This document shows, piece by piece, positions 25,576-39,502 of a DNA stretch of 64,000 nucleotides (within the stretch, counting starts at the first letter, position 1; each line of letters opens with the position of its first letter). Under the pieces are notes generated by a model. The model had not been told where the DNA came from, ran no database searches, and was given only the letters and a program-made list of their open reading frames with translations. Position numbers and translations under genes: made by a program. The stretch comes from Glycine soja (Eukaryota; Streptophyta; Magnoliopsida; Fabales; Fabaceae): NCBI RefSeq assembly GCF_004193775.1, contig NC_041010.1, positions 1,426,001-1,490,000 of the forward strand. Reading direction: 5' to 3'.

Positions 25576-27412
25576 TTTGTCATATTGTTTGTATTTAAAA
25601 AGCTTTGTTGTATTGTTTCAAATTTAATTATTTTGTTTTATTGTTTGTAATTTTATATCTATTTTACAATTTAAATATTTTAGTTCAATTCAACTTGTTG
25701 GTTAAATATGTTTATTTTTATTTCAATTATGTATTTTAATAATAAAATAAAATAAAAATACAAAAGGATTTCAACTCTTTAATAAATGATAAAACAAAAT
25801 ATACAAAAAAAAAATTAACAACAACATATGCAAAACAATATTATTTTTAATTTAGACAATTAATAACACACAAAAAATACAAAAACAATTTAAAAACAAA
25901 TAAAAGAAAAAAAATAAAAATAAAACAGTTAAGAAATCAATTTCTGGGTAATTAATATGTGAGAAATCGGTTTCTTGAACAGTAAAATGTATCATTTGGG
26001 GAAATGATATTTACATTGAATTATTCACTGTTACCCATTTTATATTCACTTTATTATTACTTCGTTGTCAAAATTCATTTGAGCTTGAGAACTTTGATAC
26101 TTTCAGAAAACGATAATAACCATGGTCTTGATATATATACATATTAACTAGAGCAATTCGACTGGATTTCGTTAGACAACTGGATATATTTACTTAAAAT
26201 TTAGTTAAGCTTGCTTCTTGAATATCATGATAAGTAGAGTTGAAGGCACAAATCCTTGAAGGTTTTTGGTGAATCCTTTCTCCAGAAGGTTATGTCTATA
26301 GTCGTGGAACAGTAGAAGATATATGTAGTCTCTTGTTTATATAAACTTCTCCCCCCAAACACTCTTATGAAAAAGAAATAAAAGAGATAAAATGAATTGA
26401 GTTTTTCTATATAAAAAAAGTTAAAATTAACTTACGCACATAAGTGAAGTTCTCTTGTTTTCAGTTCATTTTATTTCTTATTTTGTTTTCCTAATTTATC
26501 CAAATATCAAAGTGTATTGGTAGAAGAAAGACTCAGTTGCTCTCATATCAAAGTTAATGGAAATAATAGAGTTCTGCCTCCACTTACATGACTAATTAAT
26601 GCAACTATTTTTATTCTAAATAATCATAATTTAGAATATTTTTTTATGGTTTATGGTTTGTTGCAAGTCACCTTTCAGTCAATACAAAGAACAAATCAAA
26701 TGTCTTTCCCCAATTTTTTATTTAGGTTTCTCATGGTTTCTTTTTAAATTTAGTTTAGTTTATTTATCTTCACGTTTATAAAAGTTTAAGTCAATGTTGT
26801 GGTTTAATTTAGTATCCTTTTCGTTGTGTTATAGCTTTTCTATGTGGCAAGTAGATATCTTCGCTCCATGTTGTGGCCTGATAATGACATATAACATTGT
26901 CTGCAAGATTAAGACAGTGAGAGAGTTAGGTTGGCGCAGAAACATTCAAAACCTTGTGAAGTCAAATTTACATTAGTGGACATACTTAACTATTTTATTA
27001 TGCCTTATTGCCATAATTCAAAACCTTTTTGCTTCATCGAAGAGATTTCGTGAACATGGCATTATAATCTTATATGATGTGTTGTTGACTTTGTATCTTG
27101 TTAATAATGTTGGTCATTTACTCAAATGATGCAGGAATGTGCCACCATTGTCTGTTATTGGTTGTTTAAAATTGTATTAAACCATGTAACAGTTCTACTC
27201 AAGATGTTTATCCATGTAATTTTATACTAAATGAGACCAAGACTAGGTAAAAGGAATAAGTATAAGGTTGTTGACTATTTCTCCATTGATGTAATGAAGT
27301 GGTGACTTGATTCACTAGATTGGCACTGAATGCTTTCAACAAAAGGATCCTTTTATTCAGCATTAGGCAGCTGTATGAGTAGTGAAATTTTGTGTACTCC
27401 TTTAAGTTGATC
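25576..27412. other. Intergenic region upstream of receptor kinase A
   Basis: AT-rich DNA, probably including the end of the decayed MULE, and then the promoter and leader of the receptor kinase starting at 27413. No coding signal is seen. The sequence just before the ATG (ctcctttaagttgatc) recurs upstream of receptor kinase B. Confidence 0.5.
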
Positions 27413-30400
27413 ATGGGTGAAAGAGTTATAGTATTGATACTACTCTTTTTCACTCATTTGTTGATTGTATTCACAAAGACATCACCTCAGGATTGTAAGT
27501 TCAGTTTTAATCAATTTTTTTTCTCATCATCCAAAAGGCATTTTTGGTGTACATATTTATATTCAAATCAGAAATATTCAACTTGTTTTTTCAGTTGGGA
27601 AAAAAATTGAATACATTCACTCTTAGCTTCTGTAACAATTTTTGTATGAAGATTCATTATGTATTTGATTGGCTTTTTAATTTCTGATGCAGCTGCTGCT
27701 CTGCTGGCTCTAGTGAATGAATGGCAGAACACACCACCTAATTGGGATGGTACAGATCCTTGTGGTGCTGGTTGGGATGGAATTGAGTGTACCAATTCAC
27801 GAATTACCTCCATGTACTTTAAAGTTTTAATTTCTTCCAAAATTGCTACCTTCTCCTGAATTATCTTCTTTGAGATTAACTTGGTTGCTAGTATTTCAGA
27901 TCATTAGCAAGCATGGATTTGTCAGGCCAGCTTACTTCAGATATTGGATCACTATCTGAACTGCTGATTTTGTAAGTTTTCTACTTTGGTGCTTGTCAAT
28001 GATCAAATATCTTAATTTGTCTGCTGAACTTGTGGAATATATATCAAAATAGTGTTGAGCACTAAGCACCCTGAAAACTAATTATGTTTGGCCACTATCT
28101 ATAGTATTGCATGAAGTCTTCATTTCATTTTCATTTACAACATCCCTGATTTGAGTATACAACCGTTTTTCATAAGGTGGATGACTCTGTGATTTGTTAT
28201 TGATTTTTTCCTTTTCAGGGATCTGTCTTACAATAAGAAATTAACTGGACCACTTCCAAATGACATTGGAAACTTGAGAAAACTGAGAAATTTGTAAGGC
28301 AGTATTGAATGTTAAGAACTTTTAAGATCATAACTCAATTGTGATTAAGTTTTAGTTTTTGAACAAACAACTCTAACTAACAGTGCACTTTATTACTTTA
28401 TTTTCCAGACTTGTTATTAATTGTGGTTTCACTGGTCCTATCCCAGTTACAATTGGAAATCTAGAACGGCTTGTCTTCCTGTAAGGGTTTTCAGCCTTAC
28501 TTTAGAAGATACACGCACACACACACACACAAGGCCTCTTCATTTTGCTTAATCAAGTCCTTTTGTACTTCCCATTTGGACTACGTTTTGAGTATCATAT
28601 ATTCATATGTTTTTGCAGTCCCTATATTCTTAATGCTACTGATATGTTGTAAGATAACAAATTAAGTTGATTTCAATTGCAGATCTTTAAATTCTAATGG
28701 TTTCACTGGGCCGATTCCAGCTGCCATTGGTAATCTCTCAAATGTTTATTGGCTAGACTTAGCCGAAAATCAGCTTGAAGGACCCATCCCCATATCTAAT
28801 GGAACTACTCCTGGTCTTGATATGATGCACCATACAAAGCACTTGTATGTGAAATACCTTTTGCAAAAGATCACGTTATTTATTTATTTTTTCTCTTCAC
28901 AGTAATTTTCTTAATATCTATCAAAAATCCATCTGATATGTTCCATTTTTTACAGCCATTTTGGGAAGAATAAGCTTTCTGGAAACATTCCTTCTCAACT
29001 TTTTAGCCCAGAAATGTCTCTCATACATGTGTAAGATCCATCCCGATATTTTCTGGAATTTGTTTACATGGGTGTAAAGCTCTTGTCACAACAAAAGGCA
29101 CATGTCATACCATTACCACAGATAGAGAACTAGTGGTTTGGGGGAAGTGTGGTTTTGCAAAACGGGTTTAGTTTATATATACACTGCCATTGTAAAATTT
29201 ACCAAGATATTCAAAAGGATTTTACCTTGTCACTACATCATATTAAGGCCTGATCGGTTTCAAGTTAGAAACTCCATTAGACTACCTTCAATGGGAAATC
29301 AAGCTTTTAACTGGTCTCATGCATAGGAAATTGTGTAAACTTGGTTTGGAATTTTAAATAAACAGACACATAGTTTTGCTATAAACTTTTGAAATAAAAC
29401 TTTCCAAATATAAATTAGTTGACTTCAAATCTACTTCCAAAATCAACATCATTAAAAATTAAGTTTGCAAATGCTCATCCAAATGCATAATTAAGGCCAT
29501 CGATCTATTGGTCTGTTACTTGAATTCTTTCTTTGGTTTTAAAAGGCTAACTAATATATTTCTCACTTGTTTCAATTAAGTTGACAAACTGTAGCTGCCT
29601 TTATTCGAACAATGAAGGGAAAAAGAGACAGTGGCAGGATTTAAGTAAAGACAAGAAGGCTAGGGAGGGCAGGGTCAAGATTATGAAAATGATGATTTTA
29701 AATTCACAATAATATCTTTTTGGCAGGCTTTTTGAATCCAACCGATTTACTGGCAGCATTCCATCTACACTTGGCCTTGTCAAGACTCTGGAGGTGGTGT
29801 AAGTATCCATATCTCAAACTTTAAACTAGTAAATAGAATTAGTTTCTTTTTGTCTTGAAATATTTTGTGGCTGCAGGCGCTTTGATGATAACGTTTTAAG
29901 TGGACCTGTGCCTCTGAACATCAACAATCTTACAAGTGTTAGGGAATTGTAAGTAAAGAACTAATGTACCAAAAAAAATTTCTATTATTTTAGGCATGTT
30001 TTTAATATCTATATTGATCAATTTTAACTACATTGATGGAGATTTTAATTTCATGTCTGTCAGGTTCCTATCCAATAACCGCCTGTCTGGTTCCCCCCCA
30101 AACCTTACTGGAATGAATTCCCTCAGTTACCTGTAAATCATTTATCTAAGATACTTTTATTTTCTATATAACATTTTTTAAATTGTAATTCAAACTTAAT
30201 ATAATTTTTGTAACAATGACTAACTTTCTTAATTAAATTAGAGATATGAGCAATAACAGTTTTGATCAATCATACTTTCCACCGTGGTTGCCAACTCTTC
30301 CCGCTCTGACGACAATGTATGTCTTTCATTATCTACTCTTTCATCTATCAGCTTTCACTTTCTCACACAGGTTTCTAATTTCAACACCTTAATTAATTCT

Positions 30401-33400
30401 CATACTTTTCTTTTGTAAGGCAGAATGATGGAGAATACAAAACTTCAAGGTCGTATTCCTGTTTCTTTGTTCAGCCTGCAACAGTTGCAGACAGTGTGAG
30501 TGCCAACCTATATTCTTTTGTCATGTGATAAGTGATAAGAGTTAATGCTCAAAGTTTGAATATAGTACTAGAAAGTAATTATTCCTGTCATCTTTTTTCA
30601 TAATGATATACAAGCTAAATTTTTAATGTAATGCATAGGGTGCTGAAAAACAACCAGCTAAATGGCACTTTAGATATTGGCACCTCCATCAGCAACAACC
30701 TGGATCTCCTTGATTTGCAGATTAATTTCATTGAAGATTTTGATCCACAAATTGATGTCTCTAAAGTGGAGATAATGTAAGCCATAACTATAATGATTAT
30801 TATAATAGATGCTTTCATTACTTCTACAGGAAGAAAGAAATTTTCTTTTTATAAGTTTCAATATTTCCTTCTTGTCTTTCTTTACAAGGTTGATTTTGAC
30901 ATAGATGTTTATGTGCAGACTTGTGAATAATCCAATTTGCCAAGAGACAGGAGTTCCACAAACTTATTGCTCCATTACAAAATCCAATGACTCGTATTCA
31001 ACGCCACCAGATAACTGTGTGCCTGTTCCCTGCAGCTTAGATCAGACATTAAGCCCCGAGTGCAAATGTGCATACCCATATGAAGGAACTTTAGTTCTCA
31101 GAGCTCCTTCTTTCTCAGACTTGGAAAACAAGACAATCTTTGTAACTCTGGAGTCTTCTCTGATGGAGTCTTTTCAACTTCATAAGAAACCTGTGGATTC
31201 AATTTCTTTAAGCAATCCAAGGAAGAATATATATCAGTACCTTGAATTGACTTTAAAAATATTTCCATTAGGCCAAGATCGTTTCAATCGAACAGGGATT
31301 TCTGATATAGGCTTTCTTCTCAGCAACCAAACATACAAGCCTCCTCCAATGTTTGGACCTTATTATTTTATTGCTGACGAGTATGAAAACTATGTGGATA
31401 ATTCAGGTAAATGTGTTTCTACATAGTAATGAAATTAAGTATAGTATGTGCTCCATTTCAAGACTACTTTAATTTCTTGCCATTTATTATTAGAAGGTCC
31501 TGTGACATCAAATAGAAAATCTTCAAATACTGGCATCATAGCTGGAGCTGGTGGTGGTGGTGCTGCCCTGTTGGTGTTAGTACTCCTTGCATGTGTGTAC
31601 GCTATCAGCCGGAAGAAAAAGACCAAAAAATCAACTGGGAATAACAATCCTTTTGGTATGATAACTGTATACTTAGCTCTTGCTTTGTAGCAATCCTTGT
31701 GGAGTTGAGTTTGTTTAAATGTTTGATTTCATAAAACGCAGAACAATGGGATCCGCATGACAGCAATAGTAGCATCCCACAGTTGAAAGGAGCTAGGCGC
31801 TTCAGTTTTGAAGAGATACAGAACTGCACCAAAAACTTTTCACAAGTCAATAATATAGGATCTGGCGGTTATGGGAAGGTATTGAATGCCTCTTGTTTAC
31901 TTCATTTCTCTATAATAGTTAAGCAATAGTCAAATATATTGCCTGCAATCACATCTATTCACACCTCCACAGTTTGCAGCATCTGATTGTAGTTTAGTAG
32001 GTCGTATCAGAACTTATGCATGAAAACACTTATGTATTTAGACTATTCCTTAATAATATGCCTGATGTAAAAAGACTATATGATCAATTATGCCTTATGT
32101 GTTCTCTTTTCTTTTTACTTTTTAATTTACCGGTTCTCTTTTAGAACGAAAACTTTTCCTTCAAAATATTTTGTGGATAATGTATTGAAACTTGGAAGCT
32201 TCATGTTAATTAATGGAAATGCTAAATTTTAAGAAAGAACTATAACACTATAACCAATATGGGGAGTGAATCTTCTCATGGAAAAATTTCACAAGACCTT
32301 GTCATGTAAATATTAATAAAGAGAGAGATAGTGATAAAATTTTCACAAGATCCTGAAATTATAACATAAATAGATCCATTCCCAACCTAGATGACACATT
32401 CAATCAGTGTTATAAGTAGTGAAGAAAACCTTATTTTCCTGCATCATGTATTTATCATCAATACCACCACATAGTTATGTTACTCTTTCAGGAAGAGAAA
32501 ATGAGACCTTTTGTCTGAATGTTTATAGCTATAAGCCTATAACGCTACTTAAGCATTTAATAGACATTTAGGAAGTGTTTTAAAGAATTTGTTGGCAGGT
32601 TTATCGGGGAACTCTTCCCAACGGACAACTAATTGCAGTAAAGCGAGCTCAAAAGGAATCTATGCAAGGAGGGCTGGAGTTCAAAACTGAGATTGAACTT
32701 CTATCAAGGGTCCACCATAAAAATCTTGTTAGCCTGGTCGGTTTCTGCTTTGACCAAGGAGAACAAATGCTGATATATGAGTATGTTGCAAATGGTACTT
32801 TGAAGGATACTCTTTCAGGTACAAGTTTATTCACAATTTAACTTCATTAATGTGCGTTTACATTAATTTCTTTTAGATAAATAATCATTTTTCTTTGAAT
32901 AATGTTTTGAAAGAGCTTTAAAAAAGTAATTGTTTACAAAAAAAGAATATACTGAAACAAACATGCTTCTAACATTCCATGAATAGTCGGCACATTGAGA
33001 AATATGCAGAAAGAATTTTAGAGAATCGTCTCTTATTCTATCTCTCGTTTCTTTAGAAATGGAACTTGTTGTGAATCATTTAGAAAAATGCAATCATAAA
33101 TTTTTACTAATAAACACATTATTACCGGTTTATTTTTTAAAAATCCCATACACTATTATAGATTTATAGTTTGAATTGGCTTTTTTTGAAAAGAATAGAC
33201 TAATAACATACTGTATTATAAAAAGTCTATTATTAAAATTTTTGTTTTAAAAATATTTAAGGTATTATTAACCTCTCTTTTTTCATTGAAGTGCCAAATA
33301 ACACATATGATTATTATGGTCTGTGTAGGGAAGTCTGGAATTAGATTGGACTGGATTAGAAGGCTAAAAATAGCCCTTGGTGCTGCGAGGGGGCTGGATT

Positions 33401-34196
33401 ATCTGCATGAACTAGCAAATCCTCCAATCATACACAGGGACATCAAATCCACTAACATTTTACTGGATGAGCGCTTGATTGCTAAAGTATCTGATTTTGG
33501 TCTCTCCAAGCCTTTGGGTGAAGGTGCAAAAGGTTATATTACCACACAAGTCAAAGGAACAATGGTTCGTATATTCTCATCTAAACTTTTTAAAGGGGAA
33601 CACAATTAATATTCGGTTTCCATATTAACATTTAACATCCCACATGTGTCTGCAGTAGCATCTTATATTCAATAATTATTTTGATCTTATCAGAATCAAG
33701 TGATGACAATGGATTTTTGTTTTTGATGTAGGGCTACTTGGACCCAGAGTATTATATGACTCAACAGTTGACTGAGAAAAGTGATGTTTATAGCTTTGGA
33801 GTGCTATTGTTGGAGCTGATAACTGCAAGAAGGCCAATAGAGCGAGGGAAATATATTGTGAAAGTGGTAAAGGGTGCTATCGACAAGACAAAAGGCTTCT
33901 ATGGTCTTGAGGAAATTCTTGATCCAACCATTGATCTGGGGACAGCACTGAGCGGTTTTGAGAAGTTTGTGGACATTGCAATGCAGTGTGTTGAAGAGTC
34001 AAGTTTTGACAGGCCTACAATGAATTATGTGGTTAAAGAAATTGAAAACATGTTGCAGTTGGCTGGTTCAAGCCCAATTTTTTCAGCATCAGCATCAGTA
34101 TCCACTTCATCTAGTTATAATAATGCAACCAAAATTTCCCTGCATCCTTACAACAATGAATACTTTGATTCAAGTGTGGTACTTCCACGAGCATAA
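27413..34196 (+). CDS. LRR receptor-like kinase, HPCA1 / LRR-VIII-1 type (copy A)
   Basis: Nineteen exons join in frame to 954 aa (Arabidopsis HPCA1 is ~953): 27413-27494, 27693-27813, 27900-27971, 28219-28293, 28409-28480, 28683-28844, 28956-29030, 29727-29798, 29877-29948, 30064-30132, 30242-30316, 30424-30495, 30639-30776, 30919-31406, 31494-31655, 31742-31878, 32599-32818, 33329-33564 and 33732-34196. The order is signal peptide (1-~24), LRRs mostly one per 69-75-nt exon, a Cys-rich juxtamembrane domain (Cys393, 403, 419, 424, 434, 436), a TM rich in Gly/Ala/Leu, and the kinase. The kinase is intact: [13 protein letters not shown] lysine, [11 protein letters not shown] (RD type), VSDFG and [11 protein letters not shown]. 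The family senses extracellular signals; HPCA1 senses H2O2, and that function here is inferred. It is tandem with copy B at 40569. Confidence 0.95.
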
Positions 34197-35183
34197 ATTG
34201 AGTCTGTGTTGGAGAAATTATTACATGGTTCAGTATAGTGTGGTTTCGACTAATCTCTATGTATCATGTAAACTATGTAGAAGAGATTATATAGTTAGGA
34301 TCACATGATCACAAACCATGTAATAATTTCTCACTGTGTAGGCCTTTTCATTTTACACCTCAAACGTAACTTGTGCAAATAATGTACAAAACAAGAGAGC
34401 TGCAGTTTGATAAGTCTCTAGTTAGATTCTTGTTTACTTTTAGTTTCTCATTTTAGCCGGGATTGTGTAACATATATATATTGCTTTTGAACATATTGTA
34501 GAAAAGATTTCTGTTCAAGTTGGCTAGCTAGTATAATCTCTGGATTGCGTAATATATATGAAATTCTTCTCAGTGTTCTAATAATTAAATGCAACCGCAT
34601 ACTTTGATAAGGAATGCTATAGTAATAACTTTTCTAACACACTCTCTTCAATACTCTTTACAATTAGTTGAAATTAAGGTAAAACCAACAAATCATATGT
34701 TCTTCACTTCTTATAATGGTCTCACGCATCATTTATTCACTTACAATAGATTTTAACTATGTATAGAGTCCCTTTCAAAAAAAAAAATGTATAGTGTGTT
34801 AAAAAATATTTTACTAACATTTCTCATATAATACAGAATTAAAGGCACGTTATAATTAACATATTAAGTGGTAACTAGGTCCAATCTAACATATTTTTAA
34901 GCCTAAAACTAATTTTGAAGTGAGTTTTTTTAAATTAATAAAAGTAAAAAAAATAAAATTTGGAGTCTTACTTAAAATAAAAGTGTTTTTTCCTTCTATA
35001 GGGTTCAAATACTACTTATCAAAGACAAAAAAAAATTCATTTTAGTTGTTTACTAAACTAGCTAACTAATGATAAGAGTTATATAAATACTTAACCTAAG
35101 TAACTATTTTTTTTAGAAACCTAAAAGAAAGGACTTGAACTACTTTATGCTTGGACCACTTCAGTGCTGCAATATATAATGCG
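34197..35183. other. Receptor kinase A 3' flank
   Basis: Likely 3' UTR followed by AT-rich intergenic DNA. No gene is seen. Confidence 0.5.
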
Positions 35184-36223
35184 TAATATCTCATTTTTCA
35201 TAAAATAAAAAAATTATTTAAAATAAATAAAATTTTAGGAAAGTAATGAGTTTTTTTAATTAAATAAACAAGGAGAAATAATATTAATTAATGATTTTAA
35301 GGTAAATAAAATAAATATATGTTCTTAGAAAATAAAAAAAATGTTTTATTCATTCATTTGATGGGGAGTAAAATAAAGTTTATTTTTATAAAATAATAAC
35401 ACAAAAAAAACGAGAGTAAATAATAGGTTGAAAATGCCCTGGATATAATTAGAGACATATTAGGTCAATTTTTACATTTACGACACGTCCCTATGCTCTC
35501 TTTTCTTTCAAATTCGTTTTTCCTTCTCCCTTTTCCAAATTAAAACTCTCTCTTTTTCTCGCATATACTGAAACATGTCTCAGTAAAACTATCATCTCGG
35601 ATTCGTTAACTATTGGATCATCATAAAATTCAAACACCAGGTTTGGAACTCATTTTTGCACATCCTCACCATCGACATTTGCGAAATAATGTCTATGGTG
35701 AGAGAAATGTTTGTCGCACGGAGCTCTCTTTTTCCCATATACACCTAAACATGTCCTAATAAACTACGATCTCGACTTGTTAACGGTTGGATCGTCATGA
35801 AATTTGAACACCAGTTTTGGAACTTATTTTGGCACATTTCCACTGTTGGGATTTGTGAAATAATGTCTATGGTGAGAGAAATATCCCTCACATAGAGACA
35901 GTAAAATGGAAGCTCAAATCCCTTCTCTTTCTCTTTAACGCTTGAAAATCCTAGCTGAGCAATTGATAATTGATATGCTTACATAATTTAAATATTTAAA
36001 TCACATAGCAATAATATAATTTTTCTCTCTTTTATTGCTTCTTTTGTGTTAGAACATTATGAATTTAGCTTCTTATGAGTTTATGTCCAATAAATGCTAA
36101 AGTTATCTAATTTACAGTGTTTTGTAGTGTATTTTTTTTTATAGAATTACACAGTAGGAGGCCTAGAAGATGGTTGAAGAACTGGAGCAGCTTGCTCAAT
36201 GCGAGGAGTCAACTTGGAGGTCA

Positions 36224-36408
36224 GGCTTAGCGCGCATTTGGCGGCTTGGCGCGCATTTGCGGCTTAGCCTGCATCTAGTGGCTTAGCGCGCATCTGCGGC
36301 TTAGCCTGCATGTGGTGGCTTAGCGCACATTTGCGGCTTAGCCTGCATCTGACGGCTTAGCGCGCATCTACGGCTTAGTCAACACCTTGCGGCTTAGCAC
36401 ACATCACT
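36224..36408. repeat. GC-rich minisatellite, about 10 units of 18-19 bp
   Basis: The unit is GGCTTAGCGCGCATCTGC and variants. Units alternate between a 'GCGCGCAT' and a 'GCCTGCAT' form, giving a ~37-bp dimer period. It stands out sharply from the AT-rich surroundings and sits in the middle of the long-arm element. Confidence 0.9.
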
Positions 36409-37413
36409 TATGCCAGCTGGACTTTGCACGTGCGCTTATCGAGCACATGTCGGCTTAGTACACGGTTAATATCGCAAAACACGATTGCGCTGCGTTTTAA
36501 AAGGAAAAAAGGGGGAAAATCATGCATTTCTTTTGGGAAAAATCATACTGCTTATCCCACAATTCATCACATATTCCATTTATAAACACTGCTTATGAAT
36601 TATATAATACCCACAACCTCACACTCGCGTTTCAAACACGTTTAACGCATTGTGCTACAATTTAACATTGGTTCCAAAATAGGAACCTACACTTTCTCCT
36701 TAACACTGTGTATCAAAACTTTTCTCAATATCAACACTGGTCGGGTTATTGTATAATTCACAGCTCACAACTCAATACACACATGTACCTTAAATCTAAC
36801 CATAATATTCTCAAACTCCAACACTTAAATAATTTTTGGAATCACACTATAACAACACTACAATATTATTTACATAAAATATTAATATAAATAAATATAT
36901 AGCTAAATCTATATATATAAAATCAGCAACATACATCATATTGGATCATGAATTTCAAAGTAAGCTTTCAATGTATCAATTCTAAATAACTATATGAACA
37001 CTTTCTCGTATATATAAGTATACATGAATTCATATATATTATCTAAGAATACAACACACAGTCTACTAGAAATCTTTGGTCAATTTCAAATATAATATTA
37101 ATTTTAAACTATAAAAAAAACCAAAAAAACATGAAAAGAGGAAAATACAAAAGCAATATCTCACTCCTTCTTACGCTAAATCTCTACTTGCTTAATTTCA
37201 TCAATTCACGCTAATTAGACAAAGGTTCAATTTATAAGATTCAGACTCAATACAAGAACACATCAATTTCATAACAATTTCTCATTGGGACATCAACTGG
37301 TTCATCAAAAGTATATAATTCACAGTTATAATTATAAGGATAAAATAAAAATTGCAGAAACACCCCAAAACCTATTTCAATTGATACTTTAAGGATCCCT
37401 ACATATGTTCTTA

Positions 37414-37602
37414 CTAATCCTCAATTGTGAATAATTCATCACTTACCTCGATGTAGTCACTCAAGCGTTTTCCGTTATCAATTAAGATGTTTCTGGTACT
37501 CTCTAGAGCTCCTCCTCCGGTTGCTCTCTTAGAGTTCTCAAAAGTTAGAGAAAATGAGGAGGGATTGAAGCCTCCATTTGTAATGTCTTCGTGAGATTCC
37601 AT
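37414..37602 (-). other. 62-codon open frame inside the long-arm element
   Basis: An ATG-to-stop frame of 62 codons (starts MESHEDITNGG, ends DELFTIED). The amino acid composition is balanced and not AT-driven, which is unusual for this region. No family is recognised. It could be a captured gene fragment or an element-encoded leftover. There is no evidence of expression. Confidence 0.25.
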
Positions 37603-38454
37603 TTTCTCTCTCCGTCAATATTATCTCGCAAATTCCAATGGTGAAGGTGTGCACAATTGAATTGCGAATCACATACCAAAATTTCACGACAATCCAACGG
37701 TTAACGAATCTGGAATCGTAGTTTTACCGAGACAACTCTGGGTTTTTGCGGGAATGGAAAAGTTACAATGCGAAGGGTTTTTCTCTCAGCAAATTGAGTT
37801 GCAAACTTGGTGCTTAATTTTCACGACGATCCAAAGGTGAATGAGTTTGAGATCGTTGTTTTCTGAGACAGATTTGGTGGTCTGTGGGAAAAAGAGAAGG
37901 TTTTGGGAAGAGAAGAGAGAAAAATAAAAATGAGGGGAAGAGGAGGCATCCTCGGTTTGAAAACTATTTACTTTATTTATTTATTTTAATCAGTTTATAA
38001 AAAATAAATTCTATTTTATTCCCTATCAAATAAATAAATAAAATATATTTTTTTCTTCAAACTATTATTTTAATAAAATTATTTCTCTTTATTTATTTAA
38101 TTATAAAAACCTCATCATTTTCTAAAACTTTATTTATTATTATTTTTTACTAAAAATCCTTTTTAATTTAGTTACGGAAAATTGGATGTTATAAAGGATA
38201 CTAAGACACAATACTCTAATGGAATGTGACATTGGATCATGAGTTTCTGTTTTAATTGCATGATGGTCCAAAAATGTATTTTACTTTATTTTATTCCATT
38301 ACTTAATTTGAGTTTTTTTTTAAATCTGGACGGTCTTTTAAGCTAGAGATATTTTTAATAAATTTTATTTGATAACAGTGAAACAAATGTGATTTTTTTC
38401 CCACGAGTTTGTTTAAACGATTTGAATAAAGTTTCAAATTTTTATTTATCTTTT

Positions 38455-38461
<7 letters not shown>

Positions 38462-38528
<67 letters not shown>
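38462..38528. repeat. (AT)n microsatellite, about 67 bp
   Basis: Uninterrupted AT dinucleotides. Confidence 0.98.
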
Positions 38529-38531
<3 letters not shown>

Positions 38532-39502
38532 GATAAAAAAATATCAAATAATTCAATACAAATTATGGGTGACACTATGCATTCTCATCGTATCATCGAG
38601 CTAGTTATTTCTACTTTTCAAAGAGTCCAAGAATTGATTGATTGATTCATATACGGGCAACCTAGCTCACAGTTTTAGACTTTTAGTAAAGTTCTTTTCT
38701 TATCCACTCTCCTTGATTACAAACAACGACAAAACATTGCTATATATCCAGAAGACATTAGTAATATAAAGTAACCCTCGGATTAGGCTATTGTGGATGT
38801 CTAAAGTTCCAAAAGTTCTATTAATCGGACTCAGTCAATGTGCAAATCAATCAATTATGCAACAAAAGTTATTTCTTGCAAATGGAGTCATCAAGTACTA
38901 TATATACTTATTTAGAATGGTGCGGAAACATTCAACCTCACCTTATTCCATGGATCAAAGAATAATTTACTTTAATAAAATTATGTTTATATGTGCATAA
39001 TATTAATAATTAGTTATTAATAATAAATATTTTTCTCTTAATACAATGACAACTTTATTTAAAATAATCAATTATAAGTTAAAGAGGGTTCACGAAATTT
39101 ACAAAGATGAACTATCTCAATTAAAAATAAACCAATTTAATTACATGTAGATGCAGTGTTTTAAGCACTTTTAAAATTAATCATTTTTAATTAAAATTAG
39201 ATTTTTATATATGTAGCTCATAATAAAAATTGATATTAATTACTGGATGTTCTGCTAGAAATACTATATATGAATTTTGTTCTTAAAAAATATTAGATGC
39301 ACAAATATTGCATTTTTGTTTCTTCAATTCGTTTATAGATTCATCTGTAAGTATTGCATTATTAGAGTCTTTTTTAGCTATAACATCAGTATTAGAATGC
39401 GTAAGAGAATCTCTAATTCCCCAATTTCTTTGTAGTGAGTAAAAAGGTCAAAGCACGAGGATTTAGCCTTTGACCTTTGTTTCTCCAATTGGCCATCTGT
39501 TT

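Larger units (their letters stand above)
35184..38191. mobile_element. About 3-kb element with long inverted arms (non-autonomous DNA element)
   Basis: The left arm (about 35184-35950) and the reverse complement of the right arm (about 37600-38191) align by eye over several hundred bases. Matching landmarks are ttttaggaaagtaatgag with ttttagaaaatgatgag, catttgatggggagtaaaat with tatttgatagggaataaaat, and gttaacggttggatcgtcatgaaat with gttaaccgttggattgtcgtgaaat. Within each arm the 'cgatctcg...ttggatcgtcatgaaatt' block itself occurs twice. The interior holds a GC-rich minisatellite and a 62-codon open frame. The termini look like taatatctcattttt and, inverted, taacatccaattttcc. No target duplication could be confirmed, so the ends are approximate and the superfamily is unassigned (MULE-like or foldback). 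Confidence 0.6.

Noticed and set aside
36708..36890. 60-codon frame at 36.7-36.9 kb
   Set aside because: Low-complexity composition in AT-rich DNA with no family signal.
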